Below, piece after piece: positions 1-6,400 of a DNA stretch of 9,396 nucleotides. The notes under the pieces are model-generated. The model saw nothing but the letters and a program-made list of their open reading frames with translations. It did not search any database and had not been told where the DNA came from. Made by a program: the position numbers and the translations under genes. The stretch's first letter is position 1, and every line of letters starts with the position of its first letter. Source of the DNA: DASUVJ01 sp036378995 (GTDB lineage: Bacteria; Patescibacteriota; Saccharimonadia; Saccharimonadales; Saccharimonadaceae); NCBI GenBank assembly GCA_036378995.1, contig DASUVJ010000020.1, positions 1 through 9,396 of the forward strand, written 5' to 3'.

Positions 1-25
1 AAAGAAAGCCGGCGCTGAAAACTAG
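1..25 (+). CDS. C-terminal end of a gene, probably ribosomal protein L31 (partial)
   Basis: Only the last seven codons are visible, reading KKAGAEN and ending in TAG at 23-25. A lysine-rich tail fits a small ribosomal protein, and rpmE (L31) directly upstream of prfA is a common bacterial arrangement, so L31 is the likely identity. The assignment rests on context and tail composition, not on any diagnostic motif. An intrinsic terminator starts about 10 bases after the stop, which supports a real gene end here. Confidence 0.5.
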
Positions 26-35
26 CACCGCAAAC

Positions 36-70
36 AGAAAGGGGCTGTCATTACTGGCAGTCTCTTTTTT
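36..70 (+). terminator. Rho-independent terminator after the L31-like gene
   Basis: The left arm (about 36-50, core GGGGCTGTCA) pairs with the right arm (about 55-69, core TGGCAGTCTC) around a four-base TTAC loop. This gives about 15 pairs, several of them G-T, and the helix runs into a TTTTTT tract at 65-70. It lies 10 bases past the upstream stop codon and ends exactly where the prfA promoter element begins, so it separates the two transcription units. Confidence 0.75.
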
Positions 71-78
71 GTTACAAT
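70..78 (+). promoter_or_regulatory. Extended -10 promoter element for prfA
   Basis: TGTTACAAT is a TGn extended -10 followed by TACAAT, five of six matches to the consensus. No convincing -35 lies 16-18 bases upstream, where the terminator hairpin sits, but extended -10 promoters can tolerate that. The predicted start is near base 85. That is very close to or inside the AGGAG ribosome site at 85-89, so the leader would be only about 10 bases. The same nonamer occurs upstream of rplU. Confidence 0.5.
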
Positions 79-94
79 AACCGTAGGAGAATAT

Positions 95-1165
95 ATGCCA
101 AAGATCAGCCTCAATATCGCAGAACTCACCCAGGAAAAAGCCGCGCTTGCTGATTTTCTTGCATCCCCTACTGCCTACAGCGACCCTGATTTTAGCGCCA
201 AGAACAAGCGCTTTACTGAGCTTGAGGCAATCCTGGAAAAGGCGACCCTCCGTGAAACGCTCGAAGCTCAGCTAAAAGAAGCCAAAGAGCTTGCTACTGG
301 CAGCGACGAACTAGCCGAGCTCGCCAAAATGGAAGTCACGGAAACCGAAGAAAAGCTAGCGCATCTTGAAGACGAACTTTTCGTCATGCTAGCGCCAAAG
401 GACCCTAACGACGAAAAGAATGTTATCATCGAAATCCGTGCCGGCGCGGGTGGCGACGAGGCCAGTCTGTTTGCTGCCGAACTTTACCGCATGTACCTGC
501 GCTACTGCGAAGCGCACGGCCTTAAAACTGAACTTATGAGCGAAAGCGCCAACGACACCGGCGGCTACAAAGAAGTTGTCTTCGGCGTTAAAGGCGATGC
601 ACCATACGCACAGCTTAAATTCGAGTCGGGTGTTCACCGCGTACAACGCGTTCCTGCTACCGAATCCCAGGGACGCATCCATACCAGTACCGTTACCGTC
701 GCCGTTCTCCCCGAGGCCGAAGAAACGGATATTGAGATTAACGCGAACGACCTTAAAATCGATGTATACCGCGCCGGTGGTCACGGTGGCCAATCCGTTA
801 ACACGACCGACTCAGCAGTCCGCATTACCCATCTTCCGACTGGCATGGTCGTCACCAACCAGGACGAGAAATCGCAGATCAAAAACAAAGAAAAAGCCAT
901 GAGCGTCCTTCGCTCCCGCTTGCTTCAGCAAAAGATCGACGAAGAGCAGTCTAAGCTCGCAGCTGAACGACGCAGCCTTATCGGAAGCGGCGACCGCAGC
1001 GAAAAGATCCGCACCTACAACTTCCCGCAGGACCGCATTACTGATCACCGAATCGGTTATTCGCGCAGCGGCATTCCGCAGGCAATGAACGGCGCCATTG
1101 ATGATTTAATCGAACACCTACAGGGGTACGAGCGTGAACTCGCGGCCGCAAACGCCAGCAATTAA
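95..1165 (+). CDS. prfA: Peptide chain release factor 1 (RF1)
   Basis: RF1 recognises UAA and UAG in the ribosomal A site and triggers release of the finished protein. The N-terminal third is a charged, helical, coiled-coil-like region. It is followed by the GAGGDEA region near 116-123, the tripeptide anticodon PAT at 187-189 (the PxT form that marks RF1 rather than RF2), and the catalytic GGQ at 231-233 inside GGHGGQSVNTTDSAVR. The length of 356 residues is normal. The ATG at 95 has AGGAG at 85-89, five bases upstream. The residue before GGQ is His where many RF1s have Ala or Pro, a minor variant. The gene starts a unit with prmC, whose GTG lies inside its last codons. Its own stop is TAA, and every visible stop in the window is one that RF1 can read. 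Confidence 0.97.
   Translation: MPKISLNIAELTQEKAALADFLASPTAYSDPDFSAKNKRFTELEAILEKATLRETLEAQLKEAKELATGSDELAELAKMEVTETEEKLAHLEDELFVMLAPKDPNDEKNVIIEIRAGAGGDEASLFAAELYRMYLRYCEAHGLKTELMSESANDTGGYKEVVFGVKGDAPYAQLKFESGVHRVQRVPATESQGRIHTSTVTVAVLPEAEETDIEINANDLKIDVYRAGGHGGQSVNTTDSAVRITHLPTGMVVTNQDEKSQIKNKEKAMSVLRSRLLQQKIDEEQSKLAAERRSLIGSGDRSEKIRTYNFPQDRITDHRIGYSRSGIPQAMNGAIDDLIEHLQGYERELAAANASN
1122..1126 (+). promoter_or_regulatory. Ribosome binding site for prmC inside prfA
   Basis: AGGGG lies seven bases before the GTG at 1134 and within the prfA coding sequence. It supports the GTG as the true prmC start. It also implies that prmC is translated by ribosomes that are finishing, or have just finished, prfA. 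Confidence 0.55.
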
Positions 1166-1982
1166 AGACTGGCTCACTGATGCAGCGCGGCGCCTTGTTG
1201 ACGCGGGGATCCCCTCCCCACGGCTCGATGCCGAGGTCATCTTGGCGCACACCATCCGTAAAAGCCGCACCTACCTGCACGCACACGATGACGAACCGCT
1301 TACGGACAGACTCGTCGAAATTGCCGACGCACGCCTTGAGCTGCGTCTTGATCGCACTCCGATTGCCTACATCATCGGCCACAAAGAATTTTACGGCCGT
1401 CTCTTTAAAGTAACTCCAGCGACGCTTATCCCCCGTCCTGAGTCGGAGGCTATCATCGACATTTTAAAAGATCTTCAGTCCAAGCAAGCTGAACTTCTCC
1501 CATCCGGCCCGACCCGCCTTGTCGATGTCGGTACGGGATCGGGCTGCCTAGGCATCACCGCAAAACTTGAAGTCCCCGCTCTTGATGTAACCCTGCTCGA
1601 TATCAGCCGGCATGCGCTAAATGTCGCCAAGACAAACTCGCTCCGCCTTGAAGCCGATGTCACACTCGAACACAGTAATCTCCTTGGCAATTATCCGTTC
1701 GCTCCACACTACATTATTGCAAATCTACCATACGTTGACCCCGCCTGGGAACGATCCCCCGAAACCGAACATGAGCCTGGACTCGCGTTATTTGCAGACG
1801 ACGACGGGCTGCGACTAATAAACGAGCTCATCGACCAATCATCGCGCGCGATAGCGCCAAGCGGCTATATGCTCCTTGAAGCCGACCCTCGCCAACATGC
1901 GGCAATCATCACAACGGCAAAAAACCGCGGCTTCCGTTTACTGGAAGTCCGCGACTTTGCCTTGTCGCTTCAAAAAATCTAA
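1134..1982 (+). CDS. prmC: Release factor glutamine methyltransferase
   Basis: PrmC uses S-adenosylmethionine to N5-methylate the glutamine of the GGQ motif in release factors, which speeds peptide release. The N-terminal helical domain (about 1-85) binds the factor. TLIPRPESE at 97-105 is the usual lead-in to the Rossmann methyltransferase domain, whose SAM-binding loop is DVGTGSGCLG at 131-140. The EPGLALFADDDGL segment near 214-226 matches the family. The catalytic motif, normally NPPY, reads NLPY at 197-200. The 282-residue length is typical. The start is a GTG overlapping prfA by 32 bases. The gene sits directly after its presumed substrate, so the two are likely co-translated. Its TAA stop overlaps the stop of the opposing HtrA gene, and its 3' coding end contains an antisense terminator hairpin. 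Confidence 0.93.
   Translation: MNSRPQTPAIKDWLTDAARRLVDAGIPSPRLDAEVILAHTIRKSRTYLHAHDDEPLTDRLVEIADARLELRLDRTPIAYIIGHKEFYGRLFKVTPATLIPRPESEAIIDILKDLQSKQAELLPSGPTRLVDVGTGSGCLGITAKLEVPALDVTLLDISRHALNVAKTNSLRLEADVTLEHSNLLGNYPFAPHYIIANLPYVDPAWERSPETEHEPGLALFADDDGLRLINELIDQSSRAIAPSGYMLLEADPRQHAAIITTAKNRGFRLLEVRDFALSLQKI
1919..1955 (-). terminator. Intrinsic terminator for the HtrA cluster, embedded antisense in prmC
   Basis: Read on the minus strand, the arm GTCGCGGACTTCC (1955-1943) pairs with GGAAGCCGCGGT (1935-1924) across a seven-base loop. There are twelve pairs with one bulged A, and six consecutive T follow (1924-1919). The site is 24-60 bases past the TAG stop of the HtrA gene. On the plus strand the hairpin has no T-run after it, so it should act only on minus-strand transcription. 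These bases also encode PrmC residues about 262-274. Confidence 0.7.
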
Positions 1983-3208
1983 CCCGTATACTTGGCAAGC
2001 GTTACACGCAACGTCATTTCGCGTCCGTCACGAACAATCGTTAGTTCAACCGTATCTCCGGGTGCATATTCCGCAACGAGACTCGAGAGGCCTGCGCTTG
2101 CGCCTAGTTCAACGCCGCTCACTTTTGTGATGATGTCACCTTCTTTAACGCCGGCCTTTTCGGCAGGGCTACCGCTTACGATCGGTGATTGTCCCTCGCC
2201 ACTACGGACGTACGCCCCTTGTTTTACTTTTAGATTAAACCGCTTCACGACATCCGCCGTAATCGGAATGTAGTTGATGCCGAGATACGACCGTTCGACC
2301 CCTTTGCCTGCGAGCACGCCTTTTAATAGACCCTTGGTCGTATTTACGGGAATCGCAAAGCCAATCCCCTGTGCATCCTCGATAATCGCCGTATTAATGC
2401 CGATCACTTGTCCAGCCAAGTTCAAGAGCGGACCACCGGAGTTACCAGGATTAATCGCCGCATCGGTCTGGATAAGGTCGTTTAGATTCTCGACCGTCTC
2501 GCCGTCTTGTGCAGAGATCGGACGCCCGGTACCAGAGATAATACCGCTCGTTACCGTATTTTGATACTGGCCAAGCGAGTTACCGATTGCTACCACTTTT
2601 TGGCCGACACGGATTGATCCGGAATCACCCAGCTCCGCCGCCGGCAGATCGCTAACGCCATTAATCTTTAAAAAGGCAACGTCATTAAGCGGATCGGAGC
2701 CGATCACACGCACGTTTTCGTAAGTTGTACCGTCCGTCAGTACGACACTCACCTCACTCGTGCCCTTTACGACATGCTTGTTCGTCATGACATAGCCATC
2801 TTTACCTACAATAATACCCGTACCGGCACCCGACTCAACCGTCGGACCATAGAATGATTCGCCCTGAGAAGTCGTCACGATTGAAACAACGCTTGGTGAA
2901 ACTTTATTTACCAGACCGGCAATATTTTCCTCTTCCTGCGTAACGATCCTGTTGCCATCGTTCTTCACGCCCTCACGGTTCGTAAGCGGATTATTGTTTT
3001 CGAATGCGCTAAAAAGCTGCGAACCTATAATGCCGCCTAAAATACATAACAAAATGATGCCAACGAGGCTGATAATCACGACGATCTTTGCTTTATTTCG
3101 CGGTCCGCTCGCCTTGTACGATGTTTCGGTTGGGTCTTTTGCCGCACTTTGCGGTTCGTCCGCAGGCGCGTTATTTGAATCCGGGTTGTTCTCACTCATT
3201 TTCTGCAT
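1979..3208 (-). CDS. HtrA/DegP-type serine protease, membrane-anchored with one PDZ domain
   Basis: This is an S1C-family trypsin-like protease, expected to degrade or process misfolded proteins at the outer face of the membrane. Residues 1-38 are a polar, Asn/Pro/acid-rich cytoplasmic tail and about 41-65 form one membrane anchor. The protease domain (about 95-290) carries the triad His145 (in NKHVV), Asp176 (in NDVAFLKI) and Ser257 (in GNSGGPL). One PDZ domain covers about 305-405. The 409-residue length and single anchor resemble DegS and Gram-positive HtrA rather than secreted two-PDZ DegP. The start is uncertain: AGGGGG lies only 2 bases before the ATG at 3208 and 11 bases before a second in-frame ATG at 3199. 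It follows the membrane-protein gene by 37 bases and is probably co-transcribed with it. The stop is TAG, sharing four bases with prmC. Confidence 0.93.
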   Translation of the reverse strand: MQKMSENNPDSNNAPADEPQSAAKDPTETSYKASGPRNKAKIVVIISLVGIILLCILGGIIGSQLFSAFENNNPLTNREGVKNDGNRIVTQEEENIAGLVNKVSPSVVSIVTTSQGESFYGPTVESGAGTGIIVGKDGYVMTNKHVVKGTSEVSVVLTDGTTYENVRVIGSDPLNDVAFLKINGVSDLPAAELGDSGSIRVGQKVVAIGNSLGQYQNTVTSGIISGTGRPISAQDGETVENLNDLIQTDAAINPGNSGGPLLNLAGQVIGINTAIIEDAQGIGFAIPVNTTKGLLKGVLAGKGVERSYLGINYIPITADVVKRFNLKVKQGAYVRSGEGQSPIVSGSPAEKAGVKEGDIITKVSGVELGASAGLSSLVAEYAPGDTVELTIVRDGREMTLRVTLAKYTG

Positions 3209-3245
3209 ATCCCCCTTAGCCTACCCTCTACGTCTTAATGACTGC

Positions 3246-4025
3246 TTAAATTCCGCCTGTACCGAGTGTGTTGAAGAAAAATACGAGTATAAGAATGACA
3301 CTCACCGACAGCAGAACCGGCAGCGTAAGATCGCTTGATTTTACTGCACCATGTTGGTGATAGCTGCCATATGCACGCTCTACGACAAATCCTATAGCTA
3401 AAACAATCAATGCCGCCTGGGCCAGCTTAACACCGCCAAAGCCCGGAATAGAATAAGCGAATGTCCAGTGGTACGTTAACCATCCAAGCTCCGCCACAAC
3501 AAGCCCCCAAATCAAACTATAGAAAGAGCTATGCGGATCTTCGTAGTTCGTTAACACGTGACGACCAGTCGCATATCCGATCACCCACATCCCAAGCACG
3601 ACAGGCAAGCTCGACCAATCATACGATACAGTCATCAACGCCGTAACGCCGAAGAAAAGCGCCGTTCCAGCCTGAACTGCTATAAATGTTCGCTTGGAGC
3701 GAGGCTTAATAAAGAGCAGCCACGCAATAAACAGCGCTGTCAAAATGACCTGCAGCGCAAAAGCGTTGCCTGCAGCATACAGTAGTACAACAAAGCTAAG
3801 GCTAACGATAATGTCCACTAAGTTGGCTTTGATATTTGCCATCCAGTAGCGCGGACGAACAGCCAGAACACGCCACTTACTAAGGAGTACTAAGGCGATT
3901 GCCGGAAGCGGCGATTCGATTGCGAGCACCACCGCTAAAATAGCAAGGGCTAGGCCAACATTAAGTACGATGTAGATCAGCTCACTCAAAAATGAGCGTC
4001 GTTTCGATGATTTCAACAAATCCAT
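3246..4025 (-). CDS. Polytopic membrane protein of unknown function
   Basis: I do not recognise this 259-residue protein. It starts with a short basic stretch (residues 5-10) and has about eight or nine hydrophobic segments, near 14-36, 38-54, 67-85, 87-106, 113-132, 139-155, 166-187, 197-216 and 231-251. Between the second and third is a basic, aromatic-rich loop (KWRVLAVRPRYWMANIK, 50-66) that probably faces the cytoplasm. Other polar loops are IKPRSKR (106-112) and TNYEDPHSS (159-167). There is no signal-peptidase site, ATPase motif or metal-binding cluster. It lies 22 bases after the LCP gene and 37 before the HtrA gene on the same strand, which suggests an envelope role. The ATG at 4025 has no clear ribosome binding site, and a strong extended -10 lies just upstream, so the mRNA may be almost leaderless. 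Confidence 0.85.
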   Translation of the reverse strand: MDLLKSSKRRSFLSELIYIVLNVGLALAILAVVLAIESPLPAIALVLLSKWRVLAVRPRYWMANIKANLVDIIVSLSFVVLLYAAGNAFALQVILTALFIAWLLFIKPRSKRTFIAVQAGTALFFGVTALMTVSYDWSSLPVVLGMWVIGYATGRHVLTNYEDPHSSFYSLIWGLVVAELGWLTYHWTFAYSIPGFGGVKLAQAALIVLAIGFVVERAYGSYHQHGAVKSSDLTLPVLLSVSVILILVFFFNTLGTGGI

Positions 4026-4036
4026 AACTTGGTTTT

Positions 4037-4045
4037 ATTATACCA
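4037..4045 (-). promoter_or_regulatory. Extended -10 promoter for the membrane-protein and HtrA genes
   Basis: The minus strand reads TGGTATAAT, a perfect TATAAT with the TGn extension, inside the 22-base gap after the LCP stop. No good -35 is visible. The expected transcription start is near 4030, which leaves only about five bases before the ATG at 4025. It would let the downstream two genes be expressed independently of the LCP gene. Confidence 0.55.
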
Positions 4046-4047
4046 CG

Positions 4048-5685
4048 CTAATTCGCGGTCGTGTGAGGCTTGCCGAAGATAATGACGAAGTTAGTGTCAC
4101 CATTAACCGGTACCGGTGGAGTCGTCGTCTTTACCTTGATGCTAAAGAGTGATTCGAGCTTCTCCTTCGTGGCAGTCTTACCATCACCCACTTGGTAAAT
4201 ATCTACATCACCGTAGGTGCCCTCTGGAGCATTACCCACTTCGCTGATAATGAATCCTTTGCTTTCCAGGTTCTCGGCCTCAACACCCGCAACCCCAGCC
4301 TCGCCCGAGCCGTTTAGCACGACTACATTCGCAGCTTCCCGGGTTACCGGATTGCTTGTTAGTTTTTGGTCCAGGAACTTACGGATCTGATCGTAGTTAA
4401 AGACACCTGCTGTCGGCATGACGACACTTGCTCCGCCATAGTTACCCGACTTCACGACCGAGTTATCACCGTCAAAGAGACTAATTGTCTTGATTTCCTC
4501 AGACTTAACCTTTGAGGCAACGTCCATGAGCGTACGAATCTCACTCGTGTCAAAATTAGTGCGCAGATTATTACCAAGCGCATCGATCAGGCCGGTCACC
4601 TTGCCCACATCAGTCAGGGTTCCAGTACTGACGGCTTTTTCTTTAAGAGCAATAATGATTTTCTGCTGGTTCTTTTCGCGGTCGAAGTTAGAGTTACCAA
4701 GACCATATGTCGGCGCAATATCACCACGGGCCATCGCGAGGAAGAGTGCATGTTCGCCGTCGAGGTGATGGACGCCATTATCGTATTTAACGTAGTAACA
4801 CTGGTAGTTACAGCGCCAGTCAAAGTTACGGTCATACACGCCTGGGTCGCCGTTACTTCCCTGGATATCAACATCTACACCACCAACCGCATCAACAGCT
4901 TCTTTGATAACGGTATTGTTGACATGAACCGCATACTGAACATCAAGTCCGAAAATATCACCAACAAATTTACGTGTCTCCGTCAGTCGCTGCTCTTCCG
5001 CCTTAGGATCAGTCCAGTCATCGTTAACGCAGTTAAAGTATTCGTTGATCTTTCCTTGGTACCCACTGTTACAAGCCATACCATACTCTACGTAAAGGTC
5101 GCGCGGAATACTGAACATATCAACCGTCTTGTTCTTCTGATGAATGCTCATAACCATCATCGAGTCGGTTAGGTATGCGCCACCGTGCCCAGGGTCATCC
5201 TCCGAAGTACCGAGCACAAGAATATTACTTCGGCCGTTTTCGTCTTCTTTAAGGGGCTGCATCTGGACCAAACCAAAAATATTCCCTTTAAAGATGTTGC
5301 TACTGGCCGTCAGAGCCTTGTAAGCAAGCCAGCCACCAATAGCTAAAATAATAACGAGAATTCCGATAACAGACCATTTGATGATCCGCTTCTTCTTTGA
5401 TATAGGACCCTTACGCCCACGGCCCTTTTTGCCTTTTTTAGCATCTTCAGGTGTATCGATCCCACGCAGCGATTCATCAATATCACTTTTTGTCAGTCCA
5501 ACTGTCGGATTTCGGCGAAGCGGCGCGTCCGTAGCTCCCGCTACAGAGGTACCGAGCGGCTGCAAGCCGTGGCCAGAAGGTTTAGGAGTATTATTTGCCG
5601 GGGTAGCACTAAGATTGCGAGCGCTCAAGTCGCCACCACCTCGGCGAGGAACAAATCCGTCGATTGCATTGCGTTGTCGTGTCAT
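4048..5685 (-). CDS. LCP (LytR-CpsA-Psr) family cell-wall protein with C-terminal LytR_C domain
   Basis: LCP proteins act outside the membrane and transfer glycopolymers from a lipid carrier to peptidoglycan or other wall acceptors. Residues 1-100 are a polar cytoplasmic tail ending in a very basic stretch (83-100), and about 104-122 form one membrane anchor. The LCP domain (about 153-400) shows NILVLGTSEDD, TDSMMVMS (173-180), SIPRDLY with Arg195, GKINEYF (211-217), and a late region with AMARGD (317-322) and FDREKNQQK (334-342). A LytR_C domain follows (about 450-520, from NVVVLNGSGEAG). The Arg usually found two residues before the TDS Asp is Leu172 here. Four cysteines (205, 219, 292, 296) lie in the extracellular part. 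The ATG at 5685 has GGAG five bases upstream. The gene heads a minus-strand cluster with the membrane-protein and HtrA genes. Substrate is unknown. Confidence 0.92.
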   Translation of the reverse strand: MTRQRNAIDGFVPRRGGGDLSARNLSATPANNTPKPSGHGLQPLGTSVAGATDAPLRRNPTVGLTKSDIDESLRGIDTPEDAKKGKKGRGRKGPISKKKRIIKWSVIGILVIILAIGGWLAYKALTASSNIFKGNIFGLVQMQPLKEDENGRSNILVLGTSEDDPGHGGAYLTDSMMVMSIHQKNKTVDMFSIPRDLYVEYGMACNSGYQGKINEYFNCVNDDWTDPKAEEQRLTETRKFVGDIFGLDVQYAVHVNNTVIKEAVDAVGGVDVDIQGSNGDPGVYDRNFDWRCNYQCYYVKYDNGVHHLDGEHALFLAMARGDIAPTYGLGNSNFDREKNQQKIIIALKEKAVSTGTLTDVGKVTGLIDALGNNLRTNFDTSEIRTLMDVASKVKSEEIKTISLFDGDNSVVKSGNYGGASVVMPTAGVFNYDQIRKFLDQKLTSNPVTREAANVVVLNGSGEAGVAGVEAENLESKGFIISEVGNAPEGTYGDVDIYQVGDGKTATKEKLESLFSIKVKTTTPPVPVNGDTNFVIIFGKPHTTAN

Positions 5686-5786
5686 AAATACTCCATCTAC
5701 TATATATGATTGCCGCGCATTTTAAAACGAAAAACACAGGCACTTTACTTTTATAAGAGGCCACAGGCGTGTATAGTAAGGAGGAC
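5686..5786. promoter_or_regulatory. Divergent intergenic region between the LCP gene and lepB
   Basis: This roughly 100-base A/T-rich gap must hold promoters for both directions. For the LCP gene the minus strand carries overlapping TATATA/TATAGT sequences around 5697-5707. For lepB there is TATAAG at 5752-5757 and TATAGT at 5772-5777. None has a convincing -35 at 16-18 bases, so I do not choose between them. No operator-like inverted repeat was obvious. Confidence 0.4.
5777..5784 (+). promoter_or_regulatory. Full-consensus Shine-Dalgarno before lepB
   Basis: TAAGGAGG is a complete anti-Shine-Dalgarno match, but it ends only two bases before the ATG at 5787. It is 17 bases before the next in-frame ATG at 5802, and it lies after the in-frame GTG at 5769. 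It favours 5787 as the start despite the tight spacing. Confidence 0.55.
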
Positions 5787-6386
5787 ATGGAAGCAACGTT
5801 CATGCAGCGACACCCATTATTAAAAGACGCGCTCAGTATCGCGCTTTTTATTGTGTGCGTGCTCGTTGGCACATTATTGATCAATACGTTTGTCTTTCGC
5901 AGCTTTAATGTTCTTGGACCAAGTATGGAAAGTACTCTGTTTACAGGAGACCGCCTCATTATTAACCGCCTGCCAATTACATGGGCACACCTACAAAACA
6001 AAGAATACATCCCTGAGCGTGGCGATGTGATCGTCTTTAATAACCCCCAGTACGTTCCGGGTACGGCAGACGAGTATATCGTTAAACGTGTTATCGCCTT
6101 CCCGGGCGAACGTGTAACCGTCAAAGACGGCGTCCTTACGGTATACAATAACGAGCACCCTGAAGGCTTCAAGCCGGATGCGTCATTCCCGGAGACCGTA
6201 GGATCACCGACCAGCGGCAGCGTCGATACGACCGTCAGCGACAATTCGCTGTTCGTTGCAGGCGACCACCGACAGGGCGATTATTCTTACGACTCTCGCA
6301 GCGGGCTCGGAATGATTCCTTATTACGACATCGTCGGGCCAGTCAGCATGCGGATTTACCCGTTCACTGCCCTAAAAACGTTCTAA
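5787..6386 (+). CDS. lepB: Signal peptidase I
   Basis: Type I signal peptidase removes signal peptides from exported proteins on the outer face of the membrane. From the ATG at 5787 the protein has 199 residues. A single membrane anchor covers about 14-36. Box B reads GPSMESTL with the nucleophile Ser46 (GxSMxPTL is usual, so the Pro is Ser here). The general base is Lys100 in YIVKRVIAFPGE. Box E is GDHRQGDYSYDSRSGLG, a slightly long variant of GDNRxxSxDSRxxG. Length and single anchor match short Gram-positive-type SipS enzymes. An in-frame GTG at 5769, with AAGAGG eight bases upstream, would add six residues. The gene is divergent from the LCP gene and convergent with parB, 14 bases apart. 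No strong terminator follows; there is only a weak A/T hairpin around 6398-6419. Confidence 0.93.
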   Translation: MEATFMQRHPLLKDALSIALFIVCVLVGTLLINTFVFRSFNVLGPSMESTLFTGDRLIINRLPITWAHLQNKEYIPERGDVIVFNNPQYVPGTADEYIVKRVIAFPGERVTVKDGVLTVYNNEHPEGFKPDASFPETVGSPTSGSVDTTVSDNSLFVAGDHRQGDYSYDSRSGLGMIPYYDIVGPVSMRIYPFTALKTF

Positions 6387-6400
6387 TTTTAGACTTTAAA

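Noticed and set aside
251..258. CGTGAAAC resembling half of parS
   Set aside because: The other half has essentially no matches to the palindrome; a chance eight-base match inside prfA.
389..793. Long antisense open frame within prfA, and similar overlaps elsewhere (for example 4750-5172 plus, 5609-6244 minus, 8734-9099 plus)
   Set aside because: They lie opposite or out of frame with genes whose family motifs are clear, and I see no recognisable domains in their translations.
3555..3560. CACGTG core as a possible parS site
   Set aside because: The flanks match the parS consensus at only two of ten positions, and it sits in ordinary coding sequence.
5772..5777. TATAGT as the main lepB promoter
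   Set aside because: It would start transcription at about 5784, deleting the TAAGGAGG ribosome site from the message, and no -35 is at proper spacing.
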